Shown: positions 27,187 to 36,719 of the stretch, one piece after another | Layout: each line of letters begins with the position of its first letter | How positions within the stretch are numbered: the stretch's first letter is position 1 | From: Deltaproteobacteria bacterium | GTDB taxonomy: Bacteria; DRYD01 | DNA length: 55,355 bases | Assembly: GCA_028276365.1 (NCBI GenBank) | Contig: JAPYWL010000006.1 | Span: 1-55,355 of the forward strand | Direction: 5' to 3' | The notes under the pieces: generated by a model | What the model was told of the DNA's origin: nothing | Seen by the model: the letters and a program-made list of their open reading frames with translations, nothing else | The model's database searches: none | Made by a program: the position numbers and the translations under genes

Positions 27187-27238
27187 AATGGTAAATGGTA
27201 GTTGAAAATTGATAATTGATAATTAATAATTAATAATT
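27187..27238. repeat. Heptanucleotide tandem repeat (aatggta)2...(attgata)2(attaata)2
   Basis: aatggtaaatggtagttgaaaattgataattgataattaataattaataattc. Confidence 0.75.
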
Positions 27239-27270
27239 CATAAAGGGGAGAGGTAAAAAAAAGTATAAGG

Positions 27271-28680
27271 ATGTATATTCCTACAAAGCAAGAGATTTTG
27301 TTAAATAAAATAAATGATTTAGCTAATACTAATTTTAAAAGTATTGATGAAATATTTAAGGAAATAACAGGAAAAGATAGTTTTTATAAACCAAACCTAA
27401 ATAATCCCTTATCTCAAATAGAAGTAATAGAATATTTTGAAAATTTATTTAAAGATATACCTATAAATAAGTATTTTGTAGGATTAGGAGCTTATGATCA
27501 TTTTATACCTCCAATAGTAGATGATTTAATTAGGAGTGAATTCCTAACTTCATATACTCCATATCAAGCAGAAATATCTCAAGGTACTTTACAAGCAATA
27601 TGGGAATTTCAATCCCTTATTTCAGATTTATTTAATATGGATGTATGTAATTCTTCGCATTATGATGGAGCAACTGCCTTAAGTGAAAGCTTATTAATGG
27701 CTTATAGAATCTATTCAAATAAGAAAGCTTATAAATACATAGTTCCTAATTCTATAAATCCTCATTACTTTAATGTTTTAAAAACTTATTCTTATCCTTT
27801 TGATTTTATGCCTATATTTTTAGATTTTGATGAAACTGGAAAAATAGATATAAATAAATTACAAGAATTATCTAAAGATGAGGATATATTTGCTGTTATA
27901 ATTCAGTCTCCTAACTTATTTGGTATAATAGAAAATGTAAATAGTATTAAAAATATAATAAAGGACAAAGTATTAATTTTATCGATTTTGGAACCATTAG
28001 CTTATTTTATTTTGCCTAAGATAGAAAATGTGGATATAGTTAGTGCTAACTTACAATCTTTTGGGATTCCGCTATCTTTTGGGGGACCATATCTTGGGGT
28101 TATTGCTACTAAAAAGGAATATATTAGACAATTACCAGGCAGAATTATAGGTAAAACTGTAGATAAAGATAATAATATAGCTTTTACTATGATACTACAA
28201 ACAAGGGAACAACATATTAAAAGAGAAAAGGCAAATAGTAATATTTGTACTAATCAAGGACTTATGGCTATTAGAAATGCTATATATTTGCTTTCTTTAG
28301 GAAAAAATAACCTAATCAAAATAGCTAAATTAAACAACTTACTTATTAATTATTTAGCTCAAGAACTAATAAGTCTTAACAAAAATATAAAATTGATTTT
28401 TGAATCTCCAGTATTTAATGAAATGTTATTTTATATACCAAATTATAATGAAATTTATTCTAAATTACTTAATAAAAATATTGTTTTTGGTACAAATCTA
28501 AGAAAATTATACTTTGATAATTTACATTATCAGAATCTAATTAACAATCTAAAAGTAGTTTTTAGTCAAACAAAAGAAATAAAAGATGAAAATATATTTG
28601 ATAATCTTAGCATTATAGCTACAACAGAAAAAATTTCTATAAATGATATCTATAATATTATTAAAGTTATTAATAACTAA
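27271..28680 (+). CDS. gcvPA: Glycine dehydrogenase (decarboxylating) subunit 1
   Basis: FVGLGAYDHFIPPIVDDLIRSEFLTSYTPYQAEISQGTLQAIWEFQSLISDLFNMDVCNSSHYDGATALSES; SFGGPYLGVIATKKEYIRQLPGRIIGKTVD; REQHIKREKANSNICTNQGLMA. Confidence 0.95.
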   Translation: MYIPTKQEILLNKINDLANTNFKSIDEIFKEITGKDSFYKPNLNNPLSQIEVIEYFENLFKDIPINKYFVGLGAYDHFIPPIVDDLIRSEFLTSYTPYQAEISQGTLQAIWEFQSLISDLFNMDVCNSSHYDGATALSESLLMAYRIYSNKKAYKYIVPNSINPHYFNVLKTYSYPFDFMPIFLDFDETGKIDINKLQELSKDEDIFAVIIQSPNLFGIIENVNSIKNIIKDKVLILSILEPLAYFILPKIENVDIVSANLQSFGIPLSFGGPYLGVIATKKEYIRQLPGRIIGKTVDKDNNIAFTMILQTREQHIKREKANSNICTNQGLMAIRNAIYLLSLGKNNLIKIAKLNNLLINYLAQELISLNKNIKLIFESPVFNEMLFYIPNYNEIYSKLLNKNIVFGTNLRKLYFDNLHYQNLINNLKVVFSQTKEIKDENIFDNLSIIATTEKISINDIYNIIKVINN

Positions 28681-29143
28681 ATAACTTTTTAAGTATCTTT
28701 TACTTTCAAGAGGTATCTATTTATTTTTATAACTAATGAAGTTAGAATGAATGTTACTATTTTTCATTAGTGTTTATATTTATAGATTGTTTATAATTAG
28801 ATTTCCAGGTAGTGTTTGCTTAAAAAGGGGATGTTAAATTGATTGATTGGTTTTTTATTTATTAATAGTAAATAGTTTTTTTTAAAGAAGGTATATTATA
28901 GTTTGAATTGTTATTAATTCTTTACTTAAGATTTTGCAACTTCTTCATTTATTTATTTTATAAAATTAAGTTTAAAATTCCTATTTGATTAATTAATTCT
29001 TTATTAGCTCTATTTAATTTAATAAAGGTAGTAGTGAAAATTAGAGGATTTTTTAGGATTTATGAATAATTAAAAAAAGGGAATATAAAAATGTAATTTT
29101 GGGAGATTATCCATAAAACAAAAGGAGGAAAATTCTAAATTTT

Positions 29144-29839
29144 ATGAAAATTAATAAAAATAAAAATACTTTTTATTTTGCTAAAAATGGATTTACGTTA
29201 ATTGAGATGTTAGTAGTAATTGCAATTATAGTTATAGTAATTGGAGCAGGTATTGGAATGTTATCTAATAGAAAAAATTATGAATATAAAGCAGAAGTTG
29301 ATAAAATATATAAACTAATAACTGATGCTCAAGCCAATGCTACTAAATCCTCACCTGTTATTACTATTAATAATACTACATTATTGACTTCAATTGGTTT
29401 TTCATTCCCTACTAATTTACCTAATAATGGAAATTATGTTGCCTTACTTAAAATTAATAAGATAATTTCTACTAATAATGCTAGTATAAATGATAGTTTA
29501 ACTTTAGAATATTTTGAAAATATAAGAAGAGAATTAATAATTGATAATATAGATCCAAGAAATAATTCTCCTCAAAATGTTGTAATGACTACTAATAATT
29601 TACCTTCATTTTATCAAGGGAATACTCTTTTTGTTGGTAATAATTATCCTATTTCGTATATGGTTTTAATAAGAAATAATAATAATAGAAGGATTCCTAT
29701 AGTTTTTAGAACAAATGGATCTTTAGCTCATTCTACTCAAGAGTTATATGTGCAAATAAGACATTTGTCTAATAATAGGAGATTTAGAATTTATTATATT
29801 GGAATAACAGGTAATAATATAAAAAAATATGTTAGATAA
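29144..29839 (+). CDS. Type IV pilin/type II secretion pseudopilin-like protein
   Basis: Prepilin N-terminus NGFTLIEMLVVIAIIVIVIGAGIGML. Confidence 0.88.
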   Translation: MKINKNKNTFYFAKNGFTLIEMLVVIAIIVIVIGAGIGMLSNRKNYEYKAEVDKIYKLITDAQANATKSSPVITINNTTLLTSIGFSFPTNLPNNGNYVALLKINKIISTNNASINDSLTLEYFENIRRELIIDNIDPRNNSPQNVVMTTNNLPSFYQGNTLFVGNNYPISYMVLIRNNNNRRIPIVFRTNGSLAHSTQELYVQIRHLSNNRRFRIYYIGITGNNIKKYVR

Positions 29840-31310
29840 TTTAACAGAAAATCAAGAAATTAAAGATATAAAGAATCTAACTAAAGTGGTAGTAAGTATA
29901 ATAGGGAAGCCCAATGTAGGGAAATCTACTTTATTTAATTTATTAGTTAATAAGGGAATAGCAGTTACTTCTGAGAATGAAGGAACAACAAGAGATTTAT
30001 TAATTAAAAAATCTAAATTTAAGGATTTAGAATTTGTTTTTATTGATACAGGTGGAGTCCTTAAAAATCAAACTGATATAGATCTTTCTGTTAATAATAA
30101 AATAATTGAAGCTGTTAATAATAGTGATATTGTTTTATTTGTTGTAGATAATAACTCTGTTTTTAATTTATTAGAGGAAGAATTATTAAATATTCTAAGA
30201 AATACATTTTCTAAAGATTTAAATGAGAGAGTAATCTTAGTTATAAATAAAAGTGAAACTAAGAATGAAAATCAAGAATATGAATTTTTAGGTTTAAAAG
30301 ATTACATTAGAATTTCCTGTAAGATTTTAATGAATATAGATGAACTTAAATTTAGAATATATGAGAAAGCAAAGAATTTAGTTGAAAAAGGCTTGGTAAA
30401 TATAAATTCTAAGTATAGGGATTATGAAGAAAGAGGATTAAAAATAAGTTTCATAGGACGACCTAATGTAGGTAAATCTTCTTTAGTTAATGCTATATTA
30501 AACGATAATAGAGTTATAGTTTCAGATATAGCTGGTACTACTCGAGATAGTGTTGATATACCTTTTAAATTTGAAGGTTTTGAATTTATATTAATAGATA
30601 CTCCAGGAGTTAGAAGGAAATCAAATATTTCCTCTAAATTGGAAGCTTATAGTATAACTAGGTCAATTGGGAGTATAAAACATTCTGATATTGTTATTTT
30701 AGTTATTGATATATCTGAAGGATTAACTAGGCAGGATAAGAGATTAGCTTATCAAATTTATAAAAATTTAAAACCCGCTATTATAATAGCTAATAAATTT
30801 GATATTCTTTTAAATGAATATAAACAGAAATTAAAAAATAAGTTTGATAATAATTTTATTGAAAATTTAAAATATGAGTTAGGAAATAGTATAAAAGAAC
30901 AATTATATTTAATTAATTATGCCCCTATTTATTTTGTTAGTGCTAAAACTAAGTACCAATTAGAATCAATTCTATATGGTATTAAAGCTGTTAAATCTGA
31001 ATTAGAAAGAGATTTTAGTAATTATAATCTAAAGGAGGTATTTGAAAATATGTTGCTTTCTGTGCCCTTACCTTATATAGTTGAAACTAAAGTCAATAAA
31101 AAACAAAAGAAAATAAAGTTTAAAATATATGATGTAATTTATTATAAAGAAGAAGTGCCTACTTTAAAGGTTATAAATAATTTTGATTTTAAGGAGATAC
31201 CTGAAAGCTTTAAAAATTATATAAAAAACAATATCTCTAAAATATTAAATATAAATAATGTCCCTATTAAACTATTATTTAGTAGAAAACTAGATAAAAA
31301 AACTAATTAG
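29829..31310 (+). CDS. der: Ribosome-biogenesis GTPase Der (EngA)
   Basis: Two G domains: GKPNVGKSTLFNLL...DTGGV and GRPNVGKSSLVNAIL...GTTRDSVDIPF...DTPGVRRKSN; KH-like C-terminus. Confidence 0.96.
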   Translation: MLDNLTENQEIKDIKNLTKVVVSIIGKPNVGKSTLFNLLVNKGIAVTSENEGTTRDLLIKKSKFKDLEFVFIDTGGVLKNQTDIDLSVNNKIIEAVNNSDIVLFVVDNNSVFNLLEEELLNILRNTFSKDLNERVILVINKSETKNENQEYEFLGLKDYIRISCKILMNIDELKFRIYEKAKNLVEKGLVNINSKYRDYEERGLKISFIGRPNVGKSSLVNAILNDNRVIVSDIAGTTRDSVDIPFKFEGFEFILIDTPGVRRKSNISSKLEAYSITRSIGSIKHSDIVILVIDISEGLTRQDKRLAYQIYKNLKPAIIIANKFDILLNEYKQKLKNKFDNNFIENLKYELGNSIKEQLYLINYAPIYFVSAKTKYQLESILYGIKAVKSELERDFSNYNLKEVFENMLLSVPLPYIVETKVNKKQKKIKFKIYDVIYYKEEVPTLKVINNFDFKEIPESFKNYIKNNISKILNINNVPIKLLFSRKLDKKTN

Positions 31311-31443
31311 TTATTCTACAGTGCTAAATATAAATAGTGTTATTTAGTTCAAGAATATGGTAAAAAAAATAGATTTAATTTTTTATTTTTTAAAGATTTT
31401 TTTTAAAAGGATATAATCTAAGAATAGAAAATAAAAAAAATAT

Positions 31444-32844
31444 ATGAGTAAGGATTCAAATAACTTAGATTCATTATTAAGTAATAATTGGATAAGAATA
31501 GGCATTTATGTAGTTATTATAATAGTTTTATGGTTTGTAGCTAATACGTTTGAAAATAATAAAATAGTAAGGGGGTTAGTAGGTTTAAATTTTATATTTC
31601 TTACAGCTTTGTTACTAAGTAGTGATATAAGAAAAATCAGTTTAAAGACGGTAGTAGTGGGTTTTTTATTTCAAATTGTTTTAGCTCTATTTTTGTTATT
31701 AACACCATTTGGCGTAGTTTTTTTCAAGGGAGCTAATGATACATTTTTAGCTTTAATGGATTATGCTAAGAAAGGAATAGAGTTCTTATTTGGAAGTTTT
31801 ATTACTGGTAAGGTAGAAGATCCTTTAAAGAATTTTACATTTATTATATTACCCACTATAGTATTTTTTGGGGCTTTAATATATATGTTATATTATTTAG
31901 GTGTGATGGAGAAAATAATAAAAGCGTATGCGTTTATTATGATGAAAGTTTTAAATACGAGTGGTGCTGAGAGTTTAGTAGCTTCTGCTAAATTATTTGT
32001 AGGTCAAACGGAGGCTCCTTTGATTATCAAACCATTTTTAGCTGTTTTAACGAGCTCTGAGATATTTACAATTATGTCGGCAGGTATGGCTACTATGGCT
32101 GGTGGAGTTATGGCTGCTTATGTGGGAATGCTTAGTGGATATATACCTACTATTGCTGGACATTTGCTAACTGCTGTTATTTTATCAGTTACTGCTTCTA
32201 TATATTTGTCTAAGATTATTATTCCTGAACTAGAGGATCCTGTAACTAAGGGGAATATAAAGATAAAAATAGAAAAACCAGGTACTAATCTATTTGAGTC
32301 TATAACATTAGGAGCACGTGATGGTATGTTTTTAGCTTTTAATGTCGGGGCAATGTTACTGGCTTTTATTAGTTTAATTTCTATGCTTAATGATATTATC
32401 TTTAATTTAACTTCTTTTTTATTTAGTCATATTCAGTTTTTAGCAAGCTTTAAACCATTTAATTTTCAAGATATCTTAGCTGCTTTCTGTTATCCGATAG
32501 CTTATTTATTAGGTGTACCTAAGCAAGAAGCTTTCTTAGCTGCTAAATTTATTAGTGAAAAAATAGTGATAAATGAGTTTGTTGCTTATTCTGATTTTGC
32601 TAAAACCTTAGCTACTAATCCTAATCTTATGTCAGAGCAAACTAAAATTATACTAAGTTATGCGTTGGGGGGATTTGCTAATTTTAGTTCTATTGGGATT
32701 CAGGTAGGTGGGATTGGTTCATTAGAACCTAAAATAAGACCTACTATTGCTCAGTTGGGTTTAAGAGCTCTAATAGTTGGGAATTTAGCGAATTTTTCTT
32801 CTGCTGTTATTGCTGGGATGCTTACTACTCATGCTCACTTTTAA
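31444..32844 (+). CDS. Concentrative nucleoside transporter (NupC/CNT family)
   Basis: GQTEAPLIIKPFLAVLTSSEIFTIMSAGMATMAGGVMAAYVGML...; FANFSSIGIQVGGIGSLEP. Confidence 0.93.
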   Translation: MSKDSNNLDSLLSNNWIRIGIYVVIIIVLWFVANTFENNKIVRGLVGLNFIFLTALLLSSDIRKISLKTVVVGFLFQIVLALFLLLTPFGVVFFKGANDTFLALMDYAKKGIEFLFGSFITGKVEDPLKNFTFIILPTIVFFGALIYMLYYLGVMEKIIKAYAFIMMKVLNTSGAESLVASAKLFVGQTEAPLIIKPFLAVLTSSEIFTIMSAGMATMAGGVMAAYVGMLSGYIPTIAGHLLTAVILSVTASIYLSKIIIPELEDPVTKGNIKIKIEKPGTNLFESITLGARDGMFLAFNVGAMLLAFISLISMLNDIIFNLTSFLFSHIQFLASFKPFNFQDILAAFCYPIAYLLGVPKQEAFLAAKFISEKIVINEFVAYSDFAKTLATNPNLMSEQTKIILSYALGGFANFSSIGIQVGGIGSLEPKIRPTIAQLGLRALIVGNLANFSSAVIAGMLTTHAHF

Positions 32845-32937
32845 AAAAAAACAATTATATCTTTGTAATTTTTTATTTTATTTTATAAAACCTTAAATTT
32901 TTTAGTTGATTTTTATTAATTTTTGAAGGAGGGAAAA

Positions 32938-34107
32938 ATGATGTTAAAAGATGTATTTATTGTATCAATGGGAAGTACAGTTTATGGTAAAATAGCAGGG
33001 GGATTAGCAAAGTTAAAAGCAGTAGATTTAGCTTCTTTGGCTTTAAATAAAGCAATAGAGTTAATTAATCCAGAAGTTTTTAATAATATAATAAAAGAGC
33101 ATAGATTTATTGTTATTTTGGGTAATGTTATTCAAGCAGGAAATGGTCAGAATTTAGCAAGACAAGTACTATTTAAATCTAATTTACCTATTAGTACTCC
33201 TGGGTTTGTTGTAAATCAAGTTTGTATTTCTCCTATTAAAGCTTTAAATTTAGCTTATTTATATATAGCTACTGGTGAATATGATGTAGTAGCGGCTGGT
33301 GGAGTTGAAAGTATGACGAATGCTCCTTTTCTTGCTAAGCTAAGATTAGGTAATAAGTATGGGGATTTAATTTTAGAGGATTCTATTAATACTGATGGTT
33401 TAAGGTGTGCTATTACTAATAAATTGATGATAGAAATTGCTGACATTATTGCAAAGAGGTACGGTATAACTCGAGAGGAGCAAGATATGATGGCTTATAA
33501 TAGTCATTTAAGGGCTATTAGTTCTTGGAAAGATACTTTTTTTAGTAGTTATTTTGTGAATTATCAGAATTTAATTAGGGATGAGAATATAAGAGAAGAT
33601 ATAAGTTTAGAGAAATTAGCTAATTTAAAGCCTGTTAATAGTGAGAGTATAACAGCGGGTAATGCTTCTGCGTTAGCTGATGGTTCTTCTATACTTGTTT
33701 TAACCAATGAAGAAGTTATAAAAAAGTATAATTTAAAGCCATTAGTAAGAGTTATAGGGTTTGGAGAGAGTTTTGACGAGCCTTCTAATTTCCCTATTGT
33801 TCCTTCTTTATCTACAAATAGTTTGTTAAAGAGGTATGGATTAAATAAGGGAGAAATAGGGATTTGGGAGATAAATGAAGCTTTTGCAGCTGTTTTAGCT
33901 GCTAATATTAAGATTTTAGATATAGATTATAATTATACTAATGTTTTTGGGGGAGCAGTGGCTTTTGGACATCCCATTGGGGCTACTGGTGCAAGATTGG
34001 TTATTAACTCTATAGTAGCTATGAAAAAATTTAACAAGAATAAAGCGCTTATTATGGCTTGTGCAGGTAGCGGCGGAGGATATTCCTTAGCTATTGAAAA
34101 TTTGTAA
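32938..34107 (+). CDS. Thiolase family protein (acetyl-CoA acetyltransferase-like, divergent)
   Basis: NQVCISPIKALNLAYLYIATGEYDVVAAGGVESMTNAP; NEAFAAVLA; GGAVAFGHPIGATGAR; C-terminal ACAGSGGGYSLAIE. ATG 32938 follows gaaggagg; the track start at 32923 is less likely. Confidence 0.9.
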   Translation: MMLKDVFIVSMGSTVYGKIAGGLAKLKAVDLASLALNKAIELINPEVFNNIIKEHRFIVILGNVIQAGNGQNLARQVLFKSNLPISTPGFVVNQVCISPIKALNLAYLYIATGEYDVVAAGGVESMTNAPFLAKLRLGNKYGDLILEDSINTDGLRCAITNKLMIEIADIIAKRYGITREEQDMMAYNSHLRAISSWKDTFFSSYFVNYQNLIRDENIREDISLEKLANLKPVNSESITAGNASALADGSSILVLTNEEVIKKYNLKPLVRVIGFGESFDEPSNFPIVPSLSTNSLLKRYGLNKGEIGIWEINEAFAAVLAANIKILDIDYNYTNVFGGAVAFGHPIGATGARLVINSIVAMKKFNKNKALIMACAGSGGGYSLAIENL

Positions 34108-34145
34108 AATAAGTAATTAAAAAATTGAAAATAAAAATTTGAAGG

Positions 34146-35597
34146 ATGGATTTTGATGTAGTTATTATAGGTTTTGGTACTTCTGGTTTTTTTTTAGCTT
34201 TTGAATTAATTAAGAATAATTTAAAGGTTGCGGTTATAGAAAAAGAGGATAATATTGGTGGGGCTTTAGTTAATTCTTTGATTTTTCCCACTGCTGGATT
34301 TCATACTTTGAGTGGGAAGCTAATTATTGTAGATAGTGTTAAGGAGTTTTTAGACTTTTGTATTAAAAATGGTTTTTCTAAGGGACATATTAGGGATCCT
34401 CTTAATTTTTCTTATTCTATAACCCCTATTAATCCTATTGCTTATAAAGCTTTTTTTGTTGACTATTTTTTACCTAATAATAATTTTGTATTGTTTAGCA
34501 GTTCAGTTATAGAAAATGTTTATGAAAAAGATGGTATTATAAGGTATGTAGTTATAAGAAATAAAGATAATAAAAAGTATAAGATTGGGGGTAAATTTTT
34601 TGTAGATGCTTCGGGAGTTTTAGAGTTATCTAGCTATATTGATATTAAATATCGTTTGGAATTAGAGAATTTACAGGCAGCTACTTTAATATTTAGATTA
34701 TCAAATATAGATTTTACTAAGATTATTAAATACATTAAAGAAAATAGAGATGATTTTTATAGTAAAACTGATATAGATTTAATGCTAAGTAATGATTTTA
34801 TAAGTGTTTCAGGATATTTTGAATTAGCTTCTAAATATTTATTTAATAGGGATTTATTATTAAGTAGAGACAGGTTTTTATTCTTTGGTGAAATTTTGAA
34901 AAATTTTGTTTATGTTAATACTTCTAGAATATTTTTAAAAGATATAATTAATTTTATTGTTAATGAAGTTAATAATTTAGGAGTAAAAAAAGAGGATTTT
35001 TTTAAAAAACGTAGTAGTGTAATATTACCTTCTAATAAAAATTTTTATAAAAATAAGAACATATTACATTATGATATATTAGAAAGAATAGGATATTATT
35101 TAGGTCTTAAGCAGGTATTTTATATTTACAAAATTATGAAAAAATATATAAAAGGGTTTGAGAATAGTTATATAGATTTAATTGCTTATAAATTAGGGAT
35201 AAGGCAGTATAAGGTTTTGAAAGGGGAATATGAATTAAATATAGAAGATGTAATAAATTGTAATAATTTTGATGATAAGATATTGATAGGTACTTGGCCT
35301 ATTGATATTCACATTAAGGATAAAATTGTTGAAAAAAAAGTTAATGAAGATGGTTATTATATTCCATTTAGAAGTTTAATAACAAATGAATATAAGAATT
35401 TGGTATTTGTAGGAAAACATATAAGTAGTGATGATTATGCTTTTAGTAGTTTAAGGATTCAAGCAACTTGTATGAATATGGGAAGTGTGGTGGGTAAGAT
35501 TTTATCTAATTTGATTAAAAAAAGAACTTATGTTTTGGATATAGATTTTTCTTTAATAAAAAAAATCTTTAAACAAACTTTTTTAACATTTTATTAA
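34146..35597 (+). CDS. FAD-dependent oxidoreductase
   Basis: Rossmann VVIIGFGTSGFFLAFELIKNNLKVAVIEKEDNIGGALVN; LVFVGKHISSDDYAFSSLRIQATCMNMG. Confidence 0.85.
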   Translation: MDFDVVIIGFGTSGFFLAFELIKNNLKVAVIEKEDNIGGALVNSLIFPTAGFHTLSGKLIIVDSVKEFLDFCIKNGFSKGHIRDPLNFSYSITPINPIAYKAFFVDYFLPNNNFVLFSSSVIENVYEKDGIIRYVVIRNKDNKKYKIGGKFFVDASGVLELSSYIDIKYRLELENLQAATLIFRLSNIDFTKIIKYIKENRDDFYSKTDIDLMLSNDFISVSGYFELASKYLFNRDLLLSRDRFLFFGEILKNFVYVNTSRIFLKDIINFIVNEVNNLGVKKEDFFKKRSSVILPSNKNFYKNKNILHYDILERIGYYLGLKQVFYIYKIMKKYIKGFENSYIDLIAYKLGIRQYKVLKGEYELNIEDVINCNNFDDKILIGTWPIDIHIKDKIVEKKVNEDGYYIPFRSLITNEYKNLVFVGKHISSDDYAFSSLRIQATCMNMGSVVGKILSNLIKKRTYVLDIDFSLIKKIFKQTFLTFY

Positions 35598-35599
35598 CA
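35583..35599 (+). promoter_or_regulatory. TTAACA-N5-TTAACA direct repeat overlapping the upstream stop codon
   Basis: ttaacattttattaaca, 11-bp period, followed by two TATAAT hexamers (35604-35609, 35618-35623), upstream of the sigma factor gene. Confidence 0.45.
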
Positions 35600-35702
35600 A
35601 TTTTATAATTTTTATTTTATAATTTTAGTATAAAAAAGGAGTAAGTAGGAAAAATTAAACAAAAATCTTAATAATGATATAAGGGAAGGGGTAAGAAGTT
35701 GT

Positions 35703-36569
35703 ATGATTAATACAGAAAACTATAATATAGATGAAATAAAAAAAGAGATGGAAAGTATTAATAAAGTTAAAAAAACAAGAAAAGTTAAGAATTTAGAAAA
35801 AAATGATGAAAATGGGAAGGAGAAAGATAAAAAGAAAGAAAAGAAACTGAAAGAAACAAATAAAAAAAGTTCTAAAAGCAAAACAGCTAAGAAGACTGAG
35901 TTAGAAAATGATTTATTTTCAGAAAGTATATTTGATAGTAATGTTTTAAATGAATCTTTAGAAGATCTAAAGGATGTAGAATTGGTTATGTTAGCTAAGA
36001 AGGGTAATGCTAAAGCTATATCTATTTTGATTAATAAGTATAAAAATTTTGTTAGATCGAGATCTAAATCCTATTTCATAGTGGGTGCTGATAAGGAGGA
36101 TATAATCCAAGAGGGTTTAATAGGCTTATTCAAAGCCATAAGAGATTATAATCCGGATAAGAAAACGAGTTTTAGGGCTTTTGCTGAGCTTTGTATAATG
36201 AGACAAATTATAACAGCTATTAAAACTGCTACTAGACAAAAACATTTGCCGCTTAATTCGTATGTTTCATTAAATAAGCCTATTTTTGAGGATAATGGAG
36301 AAAGAGTTATGGCTGATGTTATTGCAAGTACTAGAACATGTAATCCTGAGGAAATTTATATAGCTTTAGAATTAACTAAAAGTATAAAAGAAAAGATGAA
36401 GAAATATTTAAGTGGCTTAGAATCTAGCGTTTTGGCTGAGTATTTAAAGGGGTTATCTTATTATGAGGTAGCTAAAAATATAGGAAAACATATAAAATCT
36501 GTGGATAATGCTTTACAACGAATTAAGCGAAAAATCCAAGAAACTATTAAAGAAGCTTACGGGATTTAG
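35703..36569 (+). CDS. sigH: SigH-like sigma-70 family factor with Lys-rich N-terminal extension
   Basis: LVMLAKKGNAKAISILINKYKNFVRSRSKSYFIVGADKEDIIQEGLIGLFKAIRDYNPDKKTSFRAFAELCIMRQIITAIKTATRQKHLPLNSYVSLNKP...; region 4 HTH YYEVAKNIGKHIKSVDNALQRIKRKI. Confidence 0.9.
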   Translation: MINTENYNIDEIKKEMESINKVKKTRKVKNLEKNDENGKEKDKKKEKKLKETNKKSSKSKTAKKTELENDLFSESIFDSNVLNESLEDLKDVELVMLAKKGNAKAISILINKYKNFVRSRSKSYFIVGADKEDIIQEGLIGLFKAIRDYNPDKKTSFRAFAELCIMRQIITAIKTATRQKHLPLNSYVSLNKPIFEDNGERVMADVIASTRTCNPEEIYIALELTKSIKEKMKKYLSGLESSVLAEYLKGLSYYEVAKNIGKHIKSVDNALQRIKRKIQETIKEAYGI

Positions 36570-36719
36570 TAATTTTTTGTTTTTTAGTATTATAATTTTT
36601 TACTCTAATTAATTTTAGTGAGTTTGTTTTTTACATTTATATTTTTTATTTAAGGAATTTAAAAAAAAATGTAGAATTTGTATTTAGGTATGTAATTATT
36701 TTTTATATTTGAATAAAGA

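Noticed and set aside
28681-29143. Possible degraded gene (e.g. gcvPB remnant) downstream of gcvPA
   Set aside because: Six-frame reading gave only short fragments such as TTFIKLNRANKELINQIGILNLIL; nothing recognisable as GcvPB, so not claimed.
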